DNA from: Streptomyces microflavus
GTDB lineage: Bacteria > Actinomycetota > Actinomycetes > Streptomycetales > Streptomycetaceae
NCBI RefSeq assembly: GCF_014650075.1
Contig: NZ_BMUG01000017.1
Location: 62,001-126,000 of the forward strand
Reading direction: 5' to 3'
Length of the DNA stretch: 64,000 nt
A program made the position numbers and the translations under genes. The notes under the pieces were generated by a model. The model saw nothing but the letters and a program-made list of their open reading frames with translations. It made no database searches and was not told the origin of the DNA. Shown in pieces: positions 49,276 through 59,458 of the stretch (positions within the stretch are counted from its first letter, which is position 1; each line of letters starts with the position of its first letter).

Positions 49276-52200
49276 TCAGTGGGTACGGACGATGCGCTCG
49301 GGTGGGAAGTGCTCGGTTCCGGTGACCTTGGTGCCGTAGGCCAGTTGGACCGTCAGGTTCGCGCAGCCGGCGAGGGGGGTGAGGTCGAAGGGTTCCCCGC
49401 CGTAGAGGGCGAGTGTTTCGAGGGACGGCAGCTCGGTGAGCGGGGCGAGGTCGGGGGCCGTGTCGCCCGGGAGCAGGAGGAGTTCCCGCAGTGCGGTCAG
49501 CGGCGCTGTCAGCCGCAGATCGAGGTCGGGTATGGCGAAGAAGCGCAGGGTCTCCAGTCCGTGCAGGGCCGGCATGCGGTTGAGCTGTCGCAGATGGGTC
49601 GCGCCGTACAGGGCCAGCGCCCGCAGGCTCGTCCAGCGCTCCAGGCCCTCCAGACTCATGTATCGGGTCTCGCTCATCAGATCGAGTCCGGTCACCTGAT
49701 CGCAGACGGGCAGTGCGCCGATGTTCTCCACGAGGAAGGGGTGACCGAGCCCCAGGTGCCGCAGATCCGGCATGTCCGTGAGGGGCGACGGGTCGAGCGA
49801 GGGGTGGAGTTCGGCCAGGGAGAGCCACTCAAGGCCCGGCCGTGCCAGCGGTGCGATGCTCCGGATCTGCGGGCAGTTGCTCAGGCCGATCTTGCGCAGC
49901 CGCTCCATCGCGGCGAGCTGAGCCACGTCCGTGATCCGCCTGTTGCCGGAGACGAAGAGCTGTTCCACCTCCGCCCGGGAGGTCACCCGCGACAGATCGT
50001 GGTGATCGCCCGTCAGGTGCACGTTGTGCAGACGCGGAATGTGGCGCAGAGCGGAGAGCTGGGCATCGGTCTTCACCAGGGCGTGCGCGGTGTCCCAGGT
50101 GCGGACGGCCATCATCTCCTGGGCGTAGAGCTCCGCGTCGAAGCTCTCCCAGGCCGTCGACACCGCGTTCGCGACCCAGCCCCGGTCGTCGTCGCGGAAC
50201 TGTTTGACCAGCTCGTACGCGGCGTCGCCGCCCACCGCTGCCGCCGTCCGCACCACGGCCGAAGCGTGCGGCTCCGTCAGCCCCTCCACCATCGACGACA
50301 GCAACTCCAGGGCGAGTTCGCCCACCTCGGCCAGTTCGTGGATGCTCCGGTCGCTGTCCGGCGGCAGGAGCCACGCCGTCCGCGCCTCCACCCTCGTCCG
50401 TACCCCAGGATCCAGCTCCGGTGCGTGGGCCAGGCTCGCCGCCGCCAGCAGGATCAGCCGGTGCCCGTGCTCCGGCTCCGCGTCCGCGCGCCTCAGCAGG
50501 GACGTCAGCAGCGACGCCCGCTCGTCCAGCCGCGCGTGCCCCACCGCCATCTGCACCACGTCGTCCCACTGGTCCTCGTGCGCGTGGCCGACCAGGACGC
50601 CGAAGTCGCGGGCCTCCACCGCGGCCTTCGCACCCAGGTAGTCCTGGAACGTCCGGTGGACGAAACCCACCGCGCCCGGGGCGGGTTCGCGGAGGAGGCC
50701 ACTGCGGTTGAGGAGATGGGCGAAGACCTGGCCGGGGGTGCCCCGGACCTGGGACATGGCGTGCATCCAGTCGGCGACCAGGTCCACCACCTCGTCCTGC
50801 CGGGCCTCCGCCAGGTCGTTGCGGATCAGCCAGTACGCGAGGCGCTGCAGCAGGGCCGTCTGCTCCTCGCGGGTCAGGTCGACGCCCTCCACCCCGACGA
50901 TCTCGCGCTCCGAGTCGCGCCGCACCAGCAGCATGTCGAGCGCCGCGTCGTACAGCTCCTTGCGCGCCCGCGGCAGCTGCATCCGGCGGTCCCGGTTCAG
51001 CGCGCAGAGCAGGGCGCACATCAGCGGGTTCGTCGCCAGCACCCCCAGGTCCCGTCGGGTCCCGACCGCGCGGCGCAGCGCGTTCTCGTACGTGTCGAGC
51101 TCGGCCCGCTCCTCGTCGGACCGGCACTCCGAGCGGGCCGCCCGGTGCCAGTGGCCGAGGAAGGAGCGGACGTCCTCCTGGCTCATCGCCAGCAGCGTGT
51201 GCGGCGCGAACCCGGAGCCCGATAGCCAGCTCTCCGGTACCGCCGAGGGGCGGGTCGTCACCACGTACCTGGCCCGGGGGTAGGCGGCGATCAGGTCCTT
51301 CAGCCAGCGCTCGGTGCGCTTGCGCAGCCGGTCCGGGACCTCGTCGACCCCGTCGACCAGGACCAGCGCCCGGCCCTCCAGCAGCAGCCGGTCGGTCCAG
51401 CCGTCCGGGGCCGCGCCGTGCAGCGGGACTCCGGCAGCGCGCAGGAACTCCGCGGGGGAGGGCAGCGACTCGTGGGCCGTGAAGGCGCGCAGCCGCAGGA
51501 CGAAGGGGACGCACCGGTTCCAGTCCGCCAGCTCGCCGCCGAACGTCTGCCGGGCGGCGTTCAGCGCCAGCCACTGGACCAGCGTGCTCTTGCCGGAACC
51601 GGCCGGACCGCGCAGCAGCAGCCGGTCCCGCTCGCCGAGGGCCTGCTCGACCCCGACCGTGGTCCGGACCGGGTGATCCAGACCGCGCCGGTCGGTCATC
51701 TCGTAACCACCGCTGACCGAGAGGCTGATGTAGGCCGTCTCCAGCGGCCACTCGCCCGCCGACCTGCCGAGCGTCAGCCCGAAGAGGCCCATCCGGCTGT
51801 TGGCCGTCGCCACGAACTCCGCGTACCGCCGCTCGAACTCCAGGTCCGCCGCGTCCGGGCGCGGGCCGACCCGGTCCCGTACGTCCTCCACCAGCTCCCG
51901 CGTCCGCCCCGCCGCCCTGACCTGCTCCACCGCCGCCCGCGCCGCGAACGACGGGTGGGCGGTCAGCTGCTCCACCAGATGTTCGCAGCAGCGGCCGATG
52001 AGGTCCTCGTACAGCTCGCACGCACGCTCCGAGAGCCCGGCGGCGGGGGCCGACAGCTCGGCGCGCAGCCGGCCGGGGTCCAGCTCCAGGGCGAACAGCC
52101 GCTCGGCGGCCAGGTCGCCCGCCGCCGCGAACGTGTCCTGTACGGAGGTGAGCGCGGCGAGCCGCTCATGCTCGGGCAGGTCCGCGTAGGAGGCGTTCAT

Positions 52201-52368
52201 GCGTCCCGCCAGCACCTTCGCCAGCCGGTCAGGCTTGGCGGGGCGGGGGAGCGGGCGGACCGGGTCGGGGACCAGGCCCGCGCCCGGCCTGGGGGTCAGC
52301 AACGCCTTGGTGGCCGCTCCGAGCACCGTCGTGGCCAGCCGAATCAGGGCAACTTCCGTACCGGACAC
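49276..52368 (-). CDS. NACHT-domain NTPase with leucine-rich repeats (bacterial NLR-like)
   Basis: 1030 residues. N-terminal helical region (1-about 200), as in NACHT N-terminal helical domains of actinobacterial STAND proteins; NACHT NTPase with Walker A GPAGSGKS (254-261), Walker B VLVDGVDEVPD (about 336-346) and sensor YVVTTRPSAV (368-377); winged-helix/helical part to about 760; then about ten short leucine-rich repeats (770-1010; LRKIGLSNCPQIRSIAPL, LRHLGLGHPFLVENIGAL, LETLALYGGEPFDLTPL). Start GTG 52368 with GGAGG at 52375-52379. Homologues (bNACHT proteins) protect against phage; no classical effector domain is visible, so effector function may reside in the N-terminal helices. Divergent gap 52369-52518. 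Confidence 0.9.
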   Translation of the reverse strand: MSGTEVALIRLATTVLGAATKALLTPRPGAGLVPDPVRPLPRPAKPDRLAKVLAGRMNASYADLPEHERLAALTSVQDTFAAAGDLAAERLFALELDPGRLRAELSAPAAGLSERACELYEDLIGRCCEHLVEQLTAHPSFAARAAVEQVRAAGRTRELVEDVRDRVGPRPDAADLEFERRYAEFVATANSRMGLFGLTLGRSAGEWPLETAYISLSVSGGYEMTDRRGLDHPVRTTVGVEQALGERDRLLLRGPAGSGKSTLVQWLALNAARQTFGGELADWNRCVPFVLRLRAFTAHESLPSPAEFLRAAGVPLHGAAPDGWTDRLLLEGRALVLVDGVDEVPDRLRKRTERWLKDLIAAYPRARYVVTTRPSAVPESWLSGSGFAPHTLLAMSQEDVRSFLGHWHRAARSECRSDEERAELDTYENALRRAVGTRRDLGVLATNPLMCALLCALNRDRRMQLPRARKELYDAALDMLLVRRDSEREIVGVEGVDLTREEQTALLQRLAYWLIRNDLAEARQDEVVDLVADWMHAMSQVRGTPGQVFAHLLNRSGLLREPAPGAVGFVHRTFQDYLGAKAAVEARDFGVLVGHAHEDQWDDVVQMAVGHARLDERASLLTSLLRRADAEPEHGHRLILLAAASLAHAPELDPGVRTRVEARTAWLLPPDSDRSIHELAEVGELALELLSSMVEGLTEPHASAVVRTAAAVGGDAAYELVKQFRDDDRGWVANAVSTAWESFDAELYAQEMMAVRTWDTAHALVKTDAQLSALRHIPRLHNVHLTGDHHDLSRVTSRAEVEQLFVSGNRRITDVAQLAAMERLRKIGLSNCPQIRSIAPLARPGLEWLSLAELHPSLDPSPLTDMPDLRHLGLGHPFLVENIGALPVCDQVTGLDLMSETRYMSLEGLERWTSLRALALYGATHLRQLNRMPALHGLETLRFFAIPDLDLRLTAPLTALRELLLLPGDTAPDLAPLTELPSLETLALYGGEPFDLTPLAGCANLTVQLAYGTKVTGTEHFPPERIVRTH

Positions 52369-52422
52369 GAGCGTTCCTCCCCCTCGACGACGCGCGCTGC
52401 GTAAATCCTACGGCCCGGCCCC

Positions 52423-52439
52423 TTGGCAGAAGGTGCCAA
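52423..52439. promoter_or_regulatory. Palindrome in NACHT/desaturase divergent promoter
   Basis: TTGGCA-GAAGG-TGCCAA, an exact 6-bp dyad, in the middle of the 150-base gap between two divergent genes. TAGGAT-like sequence on the minus strand (52415-52410) could be the -10 of the NACHT gene. Possible operator; no regulator identified. Confidence 0.4.
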
Positions 52440-52518
52440 AGACTGCTGACATCAGGTCTCGCATACTTGTGGGTAACAACGTCTAGCCCTCACCGACCGG
52501 CGGCCCTACGGTGCTCGC

Positions 52519-53489
<971 letters not shown>

Positions 53490-53493
<4 letters not shown>

Positions 53494-54221
53494 GCGCCAC
53501 GGCGTCCCGCCCCGTCAGGCCGGAAGGTCCCGGAGGGCCGGAGCGGGCAGGGGGCGTGCGGTTCGCGCGGCCCCTGCTCGTCGCCTTCCTCCTCGCGGCC
53601 GCCGTCGACCTGGCCGGGCTCCTCGCCGGACTCGACACCGTCCACCTGGTCGCCAAGCCGCTGCTGATGCCGCTGCTCGCCGCGTACGCCGCCGTCAGGG
53701 GCGGGCCCCGGCTGCTCATCGCCGCCCTGCTGTTCGGTTGGGGCGGTGACGTGTTCCTGCTCGCCGACAACGACCTGGCGTTCCTCCTCGGGATGGGCTC
53801 CTTCGCCGTCGGCCATGTCTGCTACCTGACGCTGTTCGGGCGGGGACGGGCCCGGGCGCAGGTGGCCACCGGGATCGCGTACGCCTTCGTGCTCGTCGTC
53901 TTCCTCGTCCTGATCTGGCCGGACCTCCCGGCCGAGCTGCGCGCCCCGCTGACCGGCTACAGCCTGCTGCTCACCGCGATGGCCTGGCGGGCCGGTGTCC
54001 TCGGCCGGTACGCGGCGGCGGGCGGGGCGCTCTTCCTGCTCTCCGACGCCCTCATCGCCACCGGTATCGCCGAGTGGCCCCGGCTGCCCGTCCCCGACTT
54101 CTGGGTGATGTCCACCTACATCGCCGCCCAGTTCCTGCTGGCCCTCGGGGTGCTCACGGCGGGGGCGAGGGGCACAACCGTGCGAACCGGGGCGTACCGT
54201 GAGCGGGGTATCAGCACCTGA
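53490..54221 (+). CDS. Lysoplasmalogenase (YhhN/TMEM86 family)
   Basis: 243 residues, about eight membrane helices. YhhN signatures: LVAKPLLMPLLAAYA, ALLFGWGGDVFLL (with the catalytic-type Gly-Asp pair), LLGMGSFAVGHVCYL and GGALFLLSDALIA. TMEM86/YhhN enzymes hydrolyse the vinyl-ether bond of lysoplasmalogens or related ether lipids. ATG 53490 overlaps the preceding stop, so it is translated together with the hydroxylase-family protein. Confidence 0.9.
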
Positions 54222-54242
54222 GACCGGCAAGGACCTCCCCGC

Positions 54243-55286
54243 ATGCGCGCCACCGTGATCCACGCTCCCCACGACATCCGGGTCGAGGAGGTGCCGGATC
54301 CGGCGATCCGGCAGCCCACCGACGCGGTGGTGCGGGTCCTCAGGGCCTGCATCTGCGGCAGTGACCTGTGGGCGTACCGGGGAGAGTCCGCCCGGCAGCC
54401 CGGCCAGCGCATCGGCCACGAGTTCCTCGGCGTGGTCGAGGAGACCGGTGCCGGGGTCGGCGGTTTCGCCGTCGGCGACCTGGTCGTCGCCCCGTTCGTC
54501 TGGTCCGACGGCACCTGCGCCTACTGCGCCGATGGCCTCACCACCTCCTGCCCCGAGGGCGGCTTCTGGGGGTCGGTCGGCTCGGACGGCGGGCAGGGCG
54601 AGGCCGTCCGCGTCCCGTACGCCGACGGCACCCTGGTCAAGCTCCCCGCGGCCGCCGCATCCGACGGCCGTCTGCTCACCGCCCTGCTGGCCCTCTCCGA
54701 CGTGCTGGGCACCGGCCACCACGCCGCCCTCGGCGCGGGCGTCACCAAGGGCTCCACCGTCGCGGTCGTCGGGGACGGCGCGGTCGGCCTGTGCGGGGTG
54801 CTCGCCGCCAGGCGGCTCGGCGCCGAGCGCATCATCGCGCTGGGCCGCCACACCGCGCGCACCGACATCGCCCGCCGCTTCGGCGCCACCGACGTGGTCG
54901 CCGAGCGCGGCGAGGCCGCCCTCGCCGCCGTACGGGAGCTGACCCGGGGCGAAGGCGCCCACAGCGTCATCGAGGCGGTCGGCACCGAGCAGTCGATGCG
55001 CACCGCGCTCGACATCGTCCGCGACGGCGGCGCCATCGGGTACGTCGGCGTCCCGCACGGCAGCGCCTCCGGCGTGGACCTCGGGGTGATGTTCGACCGG
55101 AACATCGCCCTGCGCGGCGGCGTCGCCCCCGTGCGTACGTACATCCCGGAGCTGCTCCCCGACGTGCTGGACGGCACGATCGACCCCTCACCCGTCTTCG
55201 ACCTGTCGATCGGCCTGGACGAGGTGCCCGCCGGCTACCGGGCGATGGACGGGCGGACCGCGTTGAAGGTGCTCATCACGCCGTAG
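54243..55286 (+). CDS. Zinc-dependent alcohol dehydrogenase (MDR family)
   Basis: 347 residues. Catalytic zinc: Cys in RACICGSDLW and His-Glu in GQRIGHEFLGVVEE; structural-zinc loop reduced to CAYCADGLTTSC; NAD(P) motif VVGDGAVGLCGVLAA. Belongs to threonine/glutathione-independent formaldehyde dehydrogenase-like MDRs. It starts 22 bases after the lysoplasmalogenase gene and could be in the same operon, for example handling the fatty aldehyde released from ether lipids (inference). Confidence 0.9.
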   Translation: MRATVIHAPHDIRVEEVPDPAIRQPTDAVVRVLRACICGSDLWAYRGESARQPGQRIGHEFLGVVEETGAGVGGFAVGDLVVAPFVWSDGTCAYCADGLTTSCPEGGFWGSVGSDGGQGEAVRVPYADGTLVKLPAAAASDGRLLTALLALSDVLGTGHHAALGAGVTKGSTVAVVGDGAVGLCGVLAARRLGAERIIALGRHTARTDIARRFGATDVVAERGEAALAAVRELTRGEGAHSVIEAVGTEQSMRTALDIVRDGGAIGYVGVPHGSASGVDLGVMFDRNIALRGGVAPVRTYIPELLPDVLDGTIDPSPVFDLSIGLDEVPAGYRAMDGRTALKVLITP

Positions 55287-55325
55287 CGCGCGGGTTCTTC
55301 ACGGCGAGGCCCCGGGCGCTCGCGT

Positions 55326-55370
55326 ACGGCGAGGGCCCGGGGGCGTGTTCTCCCCCCGGGCCCTCGCCGT
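55326..55370. terminator. 18-bp convergent terminator
   Basis: ACGGCGAGGGCCCGGGGG (55326-55343) pairs exactly with 55353-55370, 9-base loop. Shared by the convergent alcohol dehydrogenase and subtilase genes. Confidence 0.85.
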
Positions 55371-55386
55371 CCATGCGGTCGACCGC

Positions 55387-56925
55387 CTACCAGCGGACCG
55401 CGTCCAGCGCGTCGACCACTCCGGCCCCGTAGAAGCCGTTGTAGCTCTTGCCGCCCTCGCAGACCGCGTCGATGACTCCGTCACCGTTGTAGTCGTACGG
55501 TGCGCCGCACGCCTTCGCGTCCGCCTGGAGGCCCAGCAGGACCTTCACCGCGGCCGGAGAGGCGTAGGGGTGGCGGGACTTGATCAGGGCCACGACACCC
55601 GCGACGTGCGGGGACGCCATCGACGTACCGGCCTTGTAGCCGAACCCGCCGCCCGGCAGCGTGGAGAGGATCAGACCGTTGACGGCCGGCGGCTCGGGGG
55701 TCTGGTAGACCGTCGAGTCACCGCCGGGGGCGGCGACGTCGATGACGCCCTTGCCGTAGTTCGAGTACGAGGACTTGAGGCCCTTGGCGCCCGTCGCGGA
55801 GACCGTCACGACGCCCGGCAGCATGGTCGGGATGTCGGGGCAGACCGACGGGTCGATCGTCCGGGTGACCGGCTCGGTGTCGTTCGGGCTGGTCCGGTCC
55901 TCGATCGCGTCCACGGACAGATCGTGGCGGGCGTTGCCCGCCGCGGCGACGTTGACCGTGCCCTTGCGCTCGGCGTACTTGACCGCGCGGGTGAGGGACT
56001 CGACCAGGGCGCCCTGGTCCGGGTCGTTCTTGCAGGCGAACAGCCACGGGTCGGTGTAGTAGCTGTTGTTCGTCACGTCGACACCGTGCTCGGCCGCCCA
56101 GAGGAAGCCGCAGACGACGGCCTCGGTGTAGAAGAAGCCGTCCGGGGTGGAGACCTTGATGCCGGAGACCTTCACACCCGGCGCCACACCGGTCACGCCG
56201 GAGCCGTTCTTCGCCGCGGCGATGGTGCCCGCCACATGCGTGCCGTGGTCGCTCTCGCCCGCCGCCGGTCGCCAGGAGCCGGCGGTGGTGTCCGGAGCGC
56301 CCGTGACACAGTTGGCGGAGGCGGCCCGGTCGAAGTTGGGCGCCAGGTCCGGGTGGGTGTCGTCGACGCCCGTGTCGATGACGGCGACCGTCACCCGCTT
56401 CGAGCCGAGCGACTTCTGGTGCGCCTTGTCCGCCTTGATCGCGGGCAGCGCCCACTGCAGCGGCTCCAGCGGGTCCTCCCCGGCCGTGGCCTGCGCCGCC
56501 GCTGCCGCCGCCTGGGCCTCGGTCAGCGGCTGCGCTATGGCGCCGACGTCCTTGGTGGCCTGCGGCACGATCGGGTTGGTCCGGGTCGCACCGGCCGACT
56601 CCACGCCCCGTACGCGCCGGATCGTTTCCCCGAAGGCCGGGTTCTGCGAGTGGGCGACGACGACGCCGATCTGCTCATAGGCGATGACGACCGTGCCGCC
56701 GGCCTTGGTGATGGCCTTCTTCACCTGCTGGACGGCTGTGCGGCCGCCGCCGGTGTTGACGACGTAACTCAGCTTCGGCCCGTCGGTCCGCGGGGTCGCG
56801 GTGACCGGTGCGCCGGTGGGCGCCGCCGTGGCCGACGCCGCCGGAAGGAAGCCGAGCGAGGCGACGAGCGCGAGTCCGACGGGCAGCGCGAGCGCGCGGG
56901 TCCGTCTCGATGCCAGATGAGCCAT
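55387..56925 (-). CDS. Secreted S8 family serine protease (subtilase)
   Basis: 512 residues. Signal peptide (about 1-36, ending SATAA-P), an inhibitor-like propeptide (about 50-125; KLSYVVNTGGGRTAV, IAYEQIGVVVAHSQ), then the catalytic domain with Asp184 (AVIDTGVDDTHPD), His227 (DHGTHVAGT), oxyanion Asn331 (NVAAAGN) and Ser435 (KAGTSMASPHVAG). A pair NCVTG/VCPDI and other Cys probably form disulfides. C-terminal YDYNGDGVIDA looks like a single calcium-binding EF-type loop. Extracellular protein degradation. Confidence 0.94.
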   Translation of the reverse strand: MAHLASRRTRALALPVGLALVASLGFLPAASATAAPTGAPVTATPRTDGPKLSYVVNTGGGRTAVQQVKKAITKAGGTVVIAYEQIGVVVAHSQNPAFGETIRRVRGVESAGATRTNPIVPQATKDVGAIAQPLTEAQAAAAAAQATAGEDPLEPLQWALPAIKADKAHQKSLGSKRVTVAVIDTGVDDTHPDLAPNFDRAASANCVTGAPDTTAGSWRPAAGESDHGTHVAGTIAAAKNGSGVTGVAPGVKVSGIKVSTPDGFFYTEAVVCGFLWAAEHGVDVTNNSYYTDPWLFACKNDPDQGALVESLTRAVKYAERKGTVNVAAAGNARHDLSVDAIEDRTSPNDTEPVTRTIDPSVCPDIPTMLPGVVTVSATGAKGLKSSYSNYGKGVIDVAAPGGDSTVYQTPEPPAVNGLILSTLPGGGFGYKAGTSMASPHVAGVVALIKSRHPYASPAAVKVLLGLQADAKACGAPYDYNGDGVIDAVCEGGKSYNGFYGAGVVDALDAVRW

Positions 56926-57269
56926 GGGTTCTCCACATCATCCGTGCCGATCGACCGGACACCTGGCGTGTTCGGTCGCGTACATGACGAGTGAAGCTAT
57001 CGCTGATCTTGCCGGCGCATCAACGATTTGGGGCAAGTGAGTTCGAAGAGTGCACCTGTGCGGCCGAATGCGTATGGGTGACTTCAGGCCACGGGGATGA
57101 GCTTCCGGTCACCCGGGATGAGGCCGAGAAGGCGAAAGATCCGGTGAACCGCTTCGTCGCGCCCTCCGTGCCGTTGTCCAGGAGGCACACCACCGTCCCC
57201 CGGTATCGAGGCCTCCTTATGTCACCCACCGTCCCCCAGATCACCGCACCCGCGTCGCGAGGAGATTCC
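56926..57269. promoter_or_regulatory. Divergent subtilase / acetate-symporter upstream region
   Basis: 344 bases. An ATG-opened in-frame extension of the DUF485 gene exists (from 56991) but has no family resemblance. GAGG-rich ribosome site at 57257-57264 belongs to GTG 57270. No operator recognised. Confidence 0.4.
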
Positions 57270-57635
57270 GTGGCTACCGATGCACCGCCGCCCGAGGGCC
57301 ATTCCGACACCGGCCCGGCCCAGCCCACCACCGAAGCGTTCAACGCGGTGGCGGCGAGTGCCGAGTTCGCCGACCTGCGCCGCTCGTTCCGCTCCTTCGC
57401 CTTCCCGCTCACCATCGCCTTCGTCACCTGGTACCTGCTCTACGTGCTGCTCTGCAACTACGCGGGCGGCTTCATGAGCACCAAGGTCGCCGGCAACATC
57501 AACGTGGCGCTCGTCCTCGGCCTCGCCCAGTTCGCCACCACCTTCCTCATCGCCTGGCTCTACTCCCGGCACGCCGCCACCAAGCTCGACCCGAAGGCCG
57601 AAGCGATCAAGTCCCGTATGGAGGCCGACGTATGA
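57270..57635 (+). CDS. DUF485 membrane protein (ActP partner)
   Basis: 121 residues from GTG 57270 with GAGGAG upstream. Soluble N terminus, then two membrane helices (about 52-72 and 84-108): FRSFAFPLTIAFVTWYLLYV, YAGGF, NVALVLGLAQFATTFLIAWL. DUF485 (YjcH) genes always sit just before actP and are thought to assist the symporter. Its stop overlaps the symporter start (ATGA). Confidence 0.92.
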   Translation: MATDAPPPEGHSDTGPAQPTTEAFNAVAASAEFADLRRSFRSFAFPLTIAFVTWYLLYVLLCNYAGGFMSTKVAGNINVALVLGLAQFATTFLIAWLYSRHAATKLDPKAEAIKSRMEADV

Positions 57636-59275
57636 GCGCCGCCCACACCCTCTACCCGGCTGTCCAGCTCGCCGCCACCGAAGGCGCGAGCGAACACCGG
57701 CCGCTGATCATCACCCTGTTCGCCGTCTTCGTCGTCGCGACCCTCGTCATCACCGTGTGGGCGGGCCGCCAGACCAAGAGCGCCTCCGACTTCTACGCGG
57801 GCGGCCGCCAGTTCACCGGATTCCAGAACGGCCTCGCGGTCTCAGGCGACTACATGTCCGCGGCGTCCTTCCTCGGCATCGCGGGCGCCATCGCCCTCTT
57901 CGGATACGACGGCTTCCTCTACTCCATCGGCTTCCTCGTCGCCTGGCTCGTCGCCCTGCTCCTGGTCGCCGAACCGCTGCGCAACTCCGGCCGCTACACC
58001 ATGGGCGACGTCCTCGCCTACCGGATGCGCCAGCGCCCCGTGCGTACCGCCGCCGGTACGTCCACGATCGTCGTCTCGATCTTCTACCTGCTGGCCCAGA
58101 TGGCCGGTGCCGGTGTCCTCGTCTCGCTGCTGCTCGGCATCACCAGCGACTTCGGGAAGATCGTCATCGTCGCCCTGGTCGGCGTGCTCATGATCCTCTA
58201 CGTCACCATCGGCGGCATGAAGGGCACCACCTGGGTGCAGATGGTCAAGGCCGTCCTCCTCATCGCGGGCACCCTGCTCATCACCTTCCTGATCCTGCTG
58301 AAGTTCAACTTCAACATCTCCGACCTGCTCGGCACCGCCGCAAGCAACAGCGGCAAGGGCTCGGCGTTCCTGGAGCCCGGCCTGAAGTACGGCGCCACCG
58401 GCGTCTCGAAGCTGGACTTCATCTCCCTCGGCATCGCCCTGGTCCTCGGCACCGCGGGTCTGCCGCACATCCTGATCCGCTTCTACACCGTGCCCACCGC
58501 CAAGGCCGCCCGTAAGTCCGTGAACTGGGCGATCGGCATCATCGGCGCCTTCTACCTGATGACGATCGTGCTCGGCTTCGGTGCCGCCGCGATCCTCAAG
58601 CCCGGCGACATCATCGCCTCCAACAAGGCGGGCAACACGGCGGCACCACTCGCCGCCCTGGAGATCGGCGGCGGCTCCGGATCCACCGGCGGCGCCATCC
58701 TCCTCGCGGTGATCTCCGCCGTCGCCTTCGCCACCATCCTCGCCGTCGTCGCCGGACTCACCCTCGCCTCCTCCTCGTCCTTCGCGCACGACATCTACGC
58801 CAACGTCATCCGCAAGGGGAAGGCCACCGAGAAGGAGGAGGTCCGCGCCGCACGCTGGGCCACCGTCGCCATCGGCATCGTCTCCATCGCGCTGGGCGCC
58901 CTCGCCCGCGACCTCAACGTGGCCGGCCTGGTGGCCCTCGCCTTCGCGGTCGCCGCATCCGCCAACCTGCCGACGATCCTCTACAGCCTCTTCTGGAAGC
59001 GGTTCACCACCCAGGGGGCCCTCTGGTCCATCTACGGCGGACTCGCCTCCTCCGTCCTGCTGGTGCTCTTCTCGCCGGTCGTCTCCTCCAAGCCGACCTC
59101 GATGTTCCCCAGCGTCGACTTCGCCTGGTTCCCGCTGGAGAACCCCGGCCTGATCTCGATCCCGCTCGGCTTCCTGCTCGGCTGGGCCGGCTCGCTGCTC
59201 TCCAAGGAGAAGCCCGACACGGACAAGTACGCCGAGCTGGAGGTCAAGTCCCTCACCGGCACCGGAGCGCACTGA
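57632..59275 (+). CDS. actP: Cation/acetate symporter
   Basis: 547 residues, sodium:solute symporter (SSS) family with about 13 helices. Characteristic SDFYAGGRQFTGFQNGLAVS, GDYMSAASFLGIAGAIALFG, FLYSIGFLVAWLVALLL and ASSSSFAHDIY. Imports acetate and short monocarboxylates. Coupled to DUF485 by ATGA. No acetyl-CoA synthetase in the window. Followed by a strong terminator. Confidence 0.94.
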   Translation: MSAAHTLYPAVQLAATEGASEHRPLIITLFAVFVVATLVITVWAGRQTKSASDFYAGGRQFTGFQNGLAVSGDYMSAASFLGIAGAIALFGYDGFLYSIGFLVAWLVALLLVAEPLRNSGRYTMGDVLAYRMRQRPVRTAAGTSTIVVSIFYLLAQMAGAGVLVSLLLGITSDFGKIVIVALVGVLMILYVTIGGMKGTTWVQMVKAVLLIAGTLLITFLILLKFNFNISDLLGTAASNSGKGSAFLEPGLKYGATGVSKLDFISLGIALVLGTAGLPHILIRFYTVPTAKAARKSVNWAIGIIGAFYLMTIVLGFGAAAILKPGDIIASNKAGNTAAPLAALEIGGGSGSTGGAILLAVISAVAFATILAVVAGLTLASSSSFAHDIYANVIRKGKATEKEEVRAARWATVAIGIVSIALGALARDLNVAGLVALAFAVAASANLPTILYSLFWKRFTTQGALWSIYGGLASSVLLVLFSPVVSSKPTSMFPSVDFAWFPLENPGLISIPLGFLLGWAGSLLSKEKPDTDKYAELEVKSLTGTGAH

Positions 59276-59321
59276 GAGAAGGAATTCACCGAGCCGTTCG
59301 GTGCATCACCCACCCCGTGGT

Positions 59322-59357
59322 CCGGGCCGCGTCGTAGAGTCCTACGACGCGGCCCGG
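59322..59357 (+). terminator. 16-bp terminator after actP
   Basis: CCGGGCCGCGTCGTAG (59322-59337), loop AGTC, exact complement at 59342-59357. Confidence 0.85.
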
Positions 59358-59458
59358 CCGCACCTCGTGGCAAACGGGCCCCTGCGATGTCACCGGTCTC
59401 ACGTAGGCTCGGAGAAGAGCGTCCGCAACGACGACACCACCGGGGGAGGAGAGCCACC

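Noticed and set aside
56991..57269. Longer N terminus for the DUF485 protein
   Set aside because: In frame and open, but without family resemblance or ribosome site; GTG 57270 has an ideal one.
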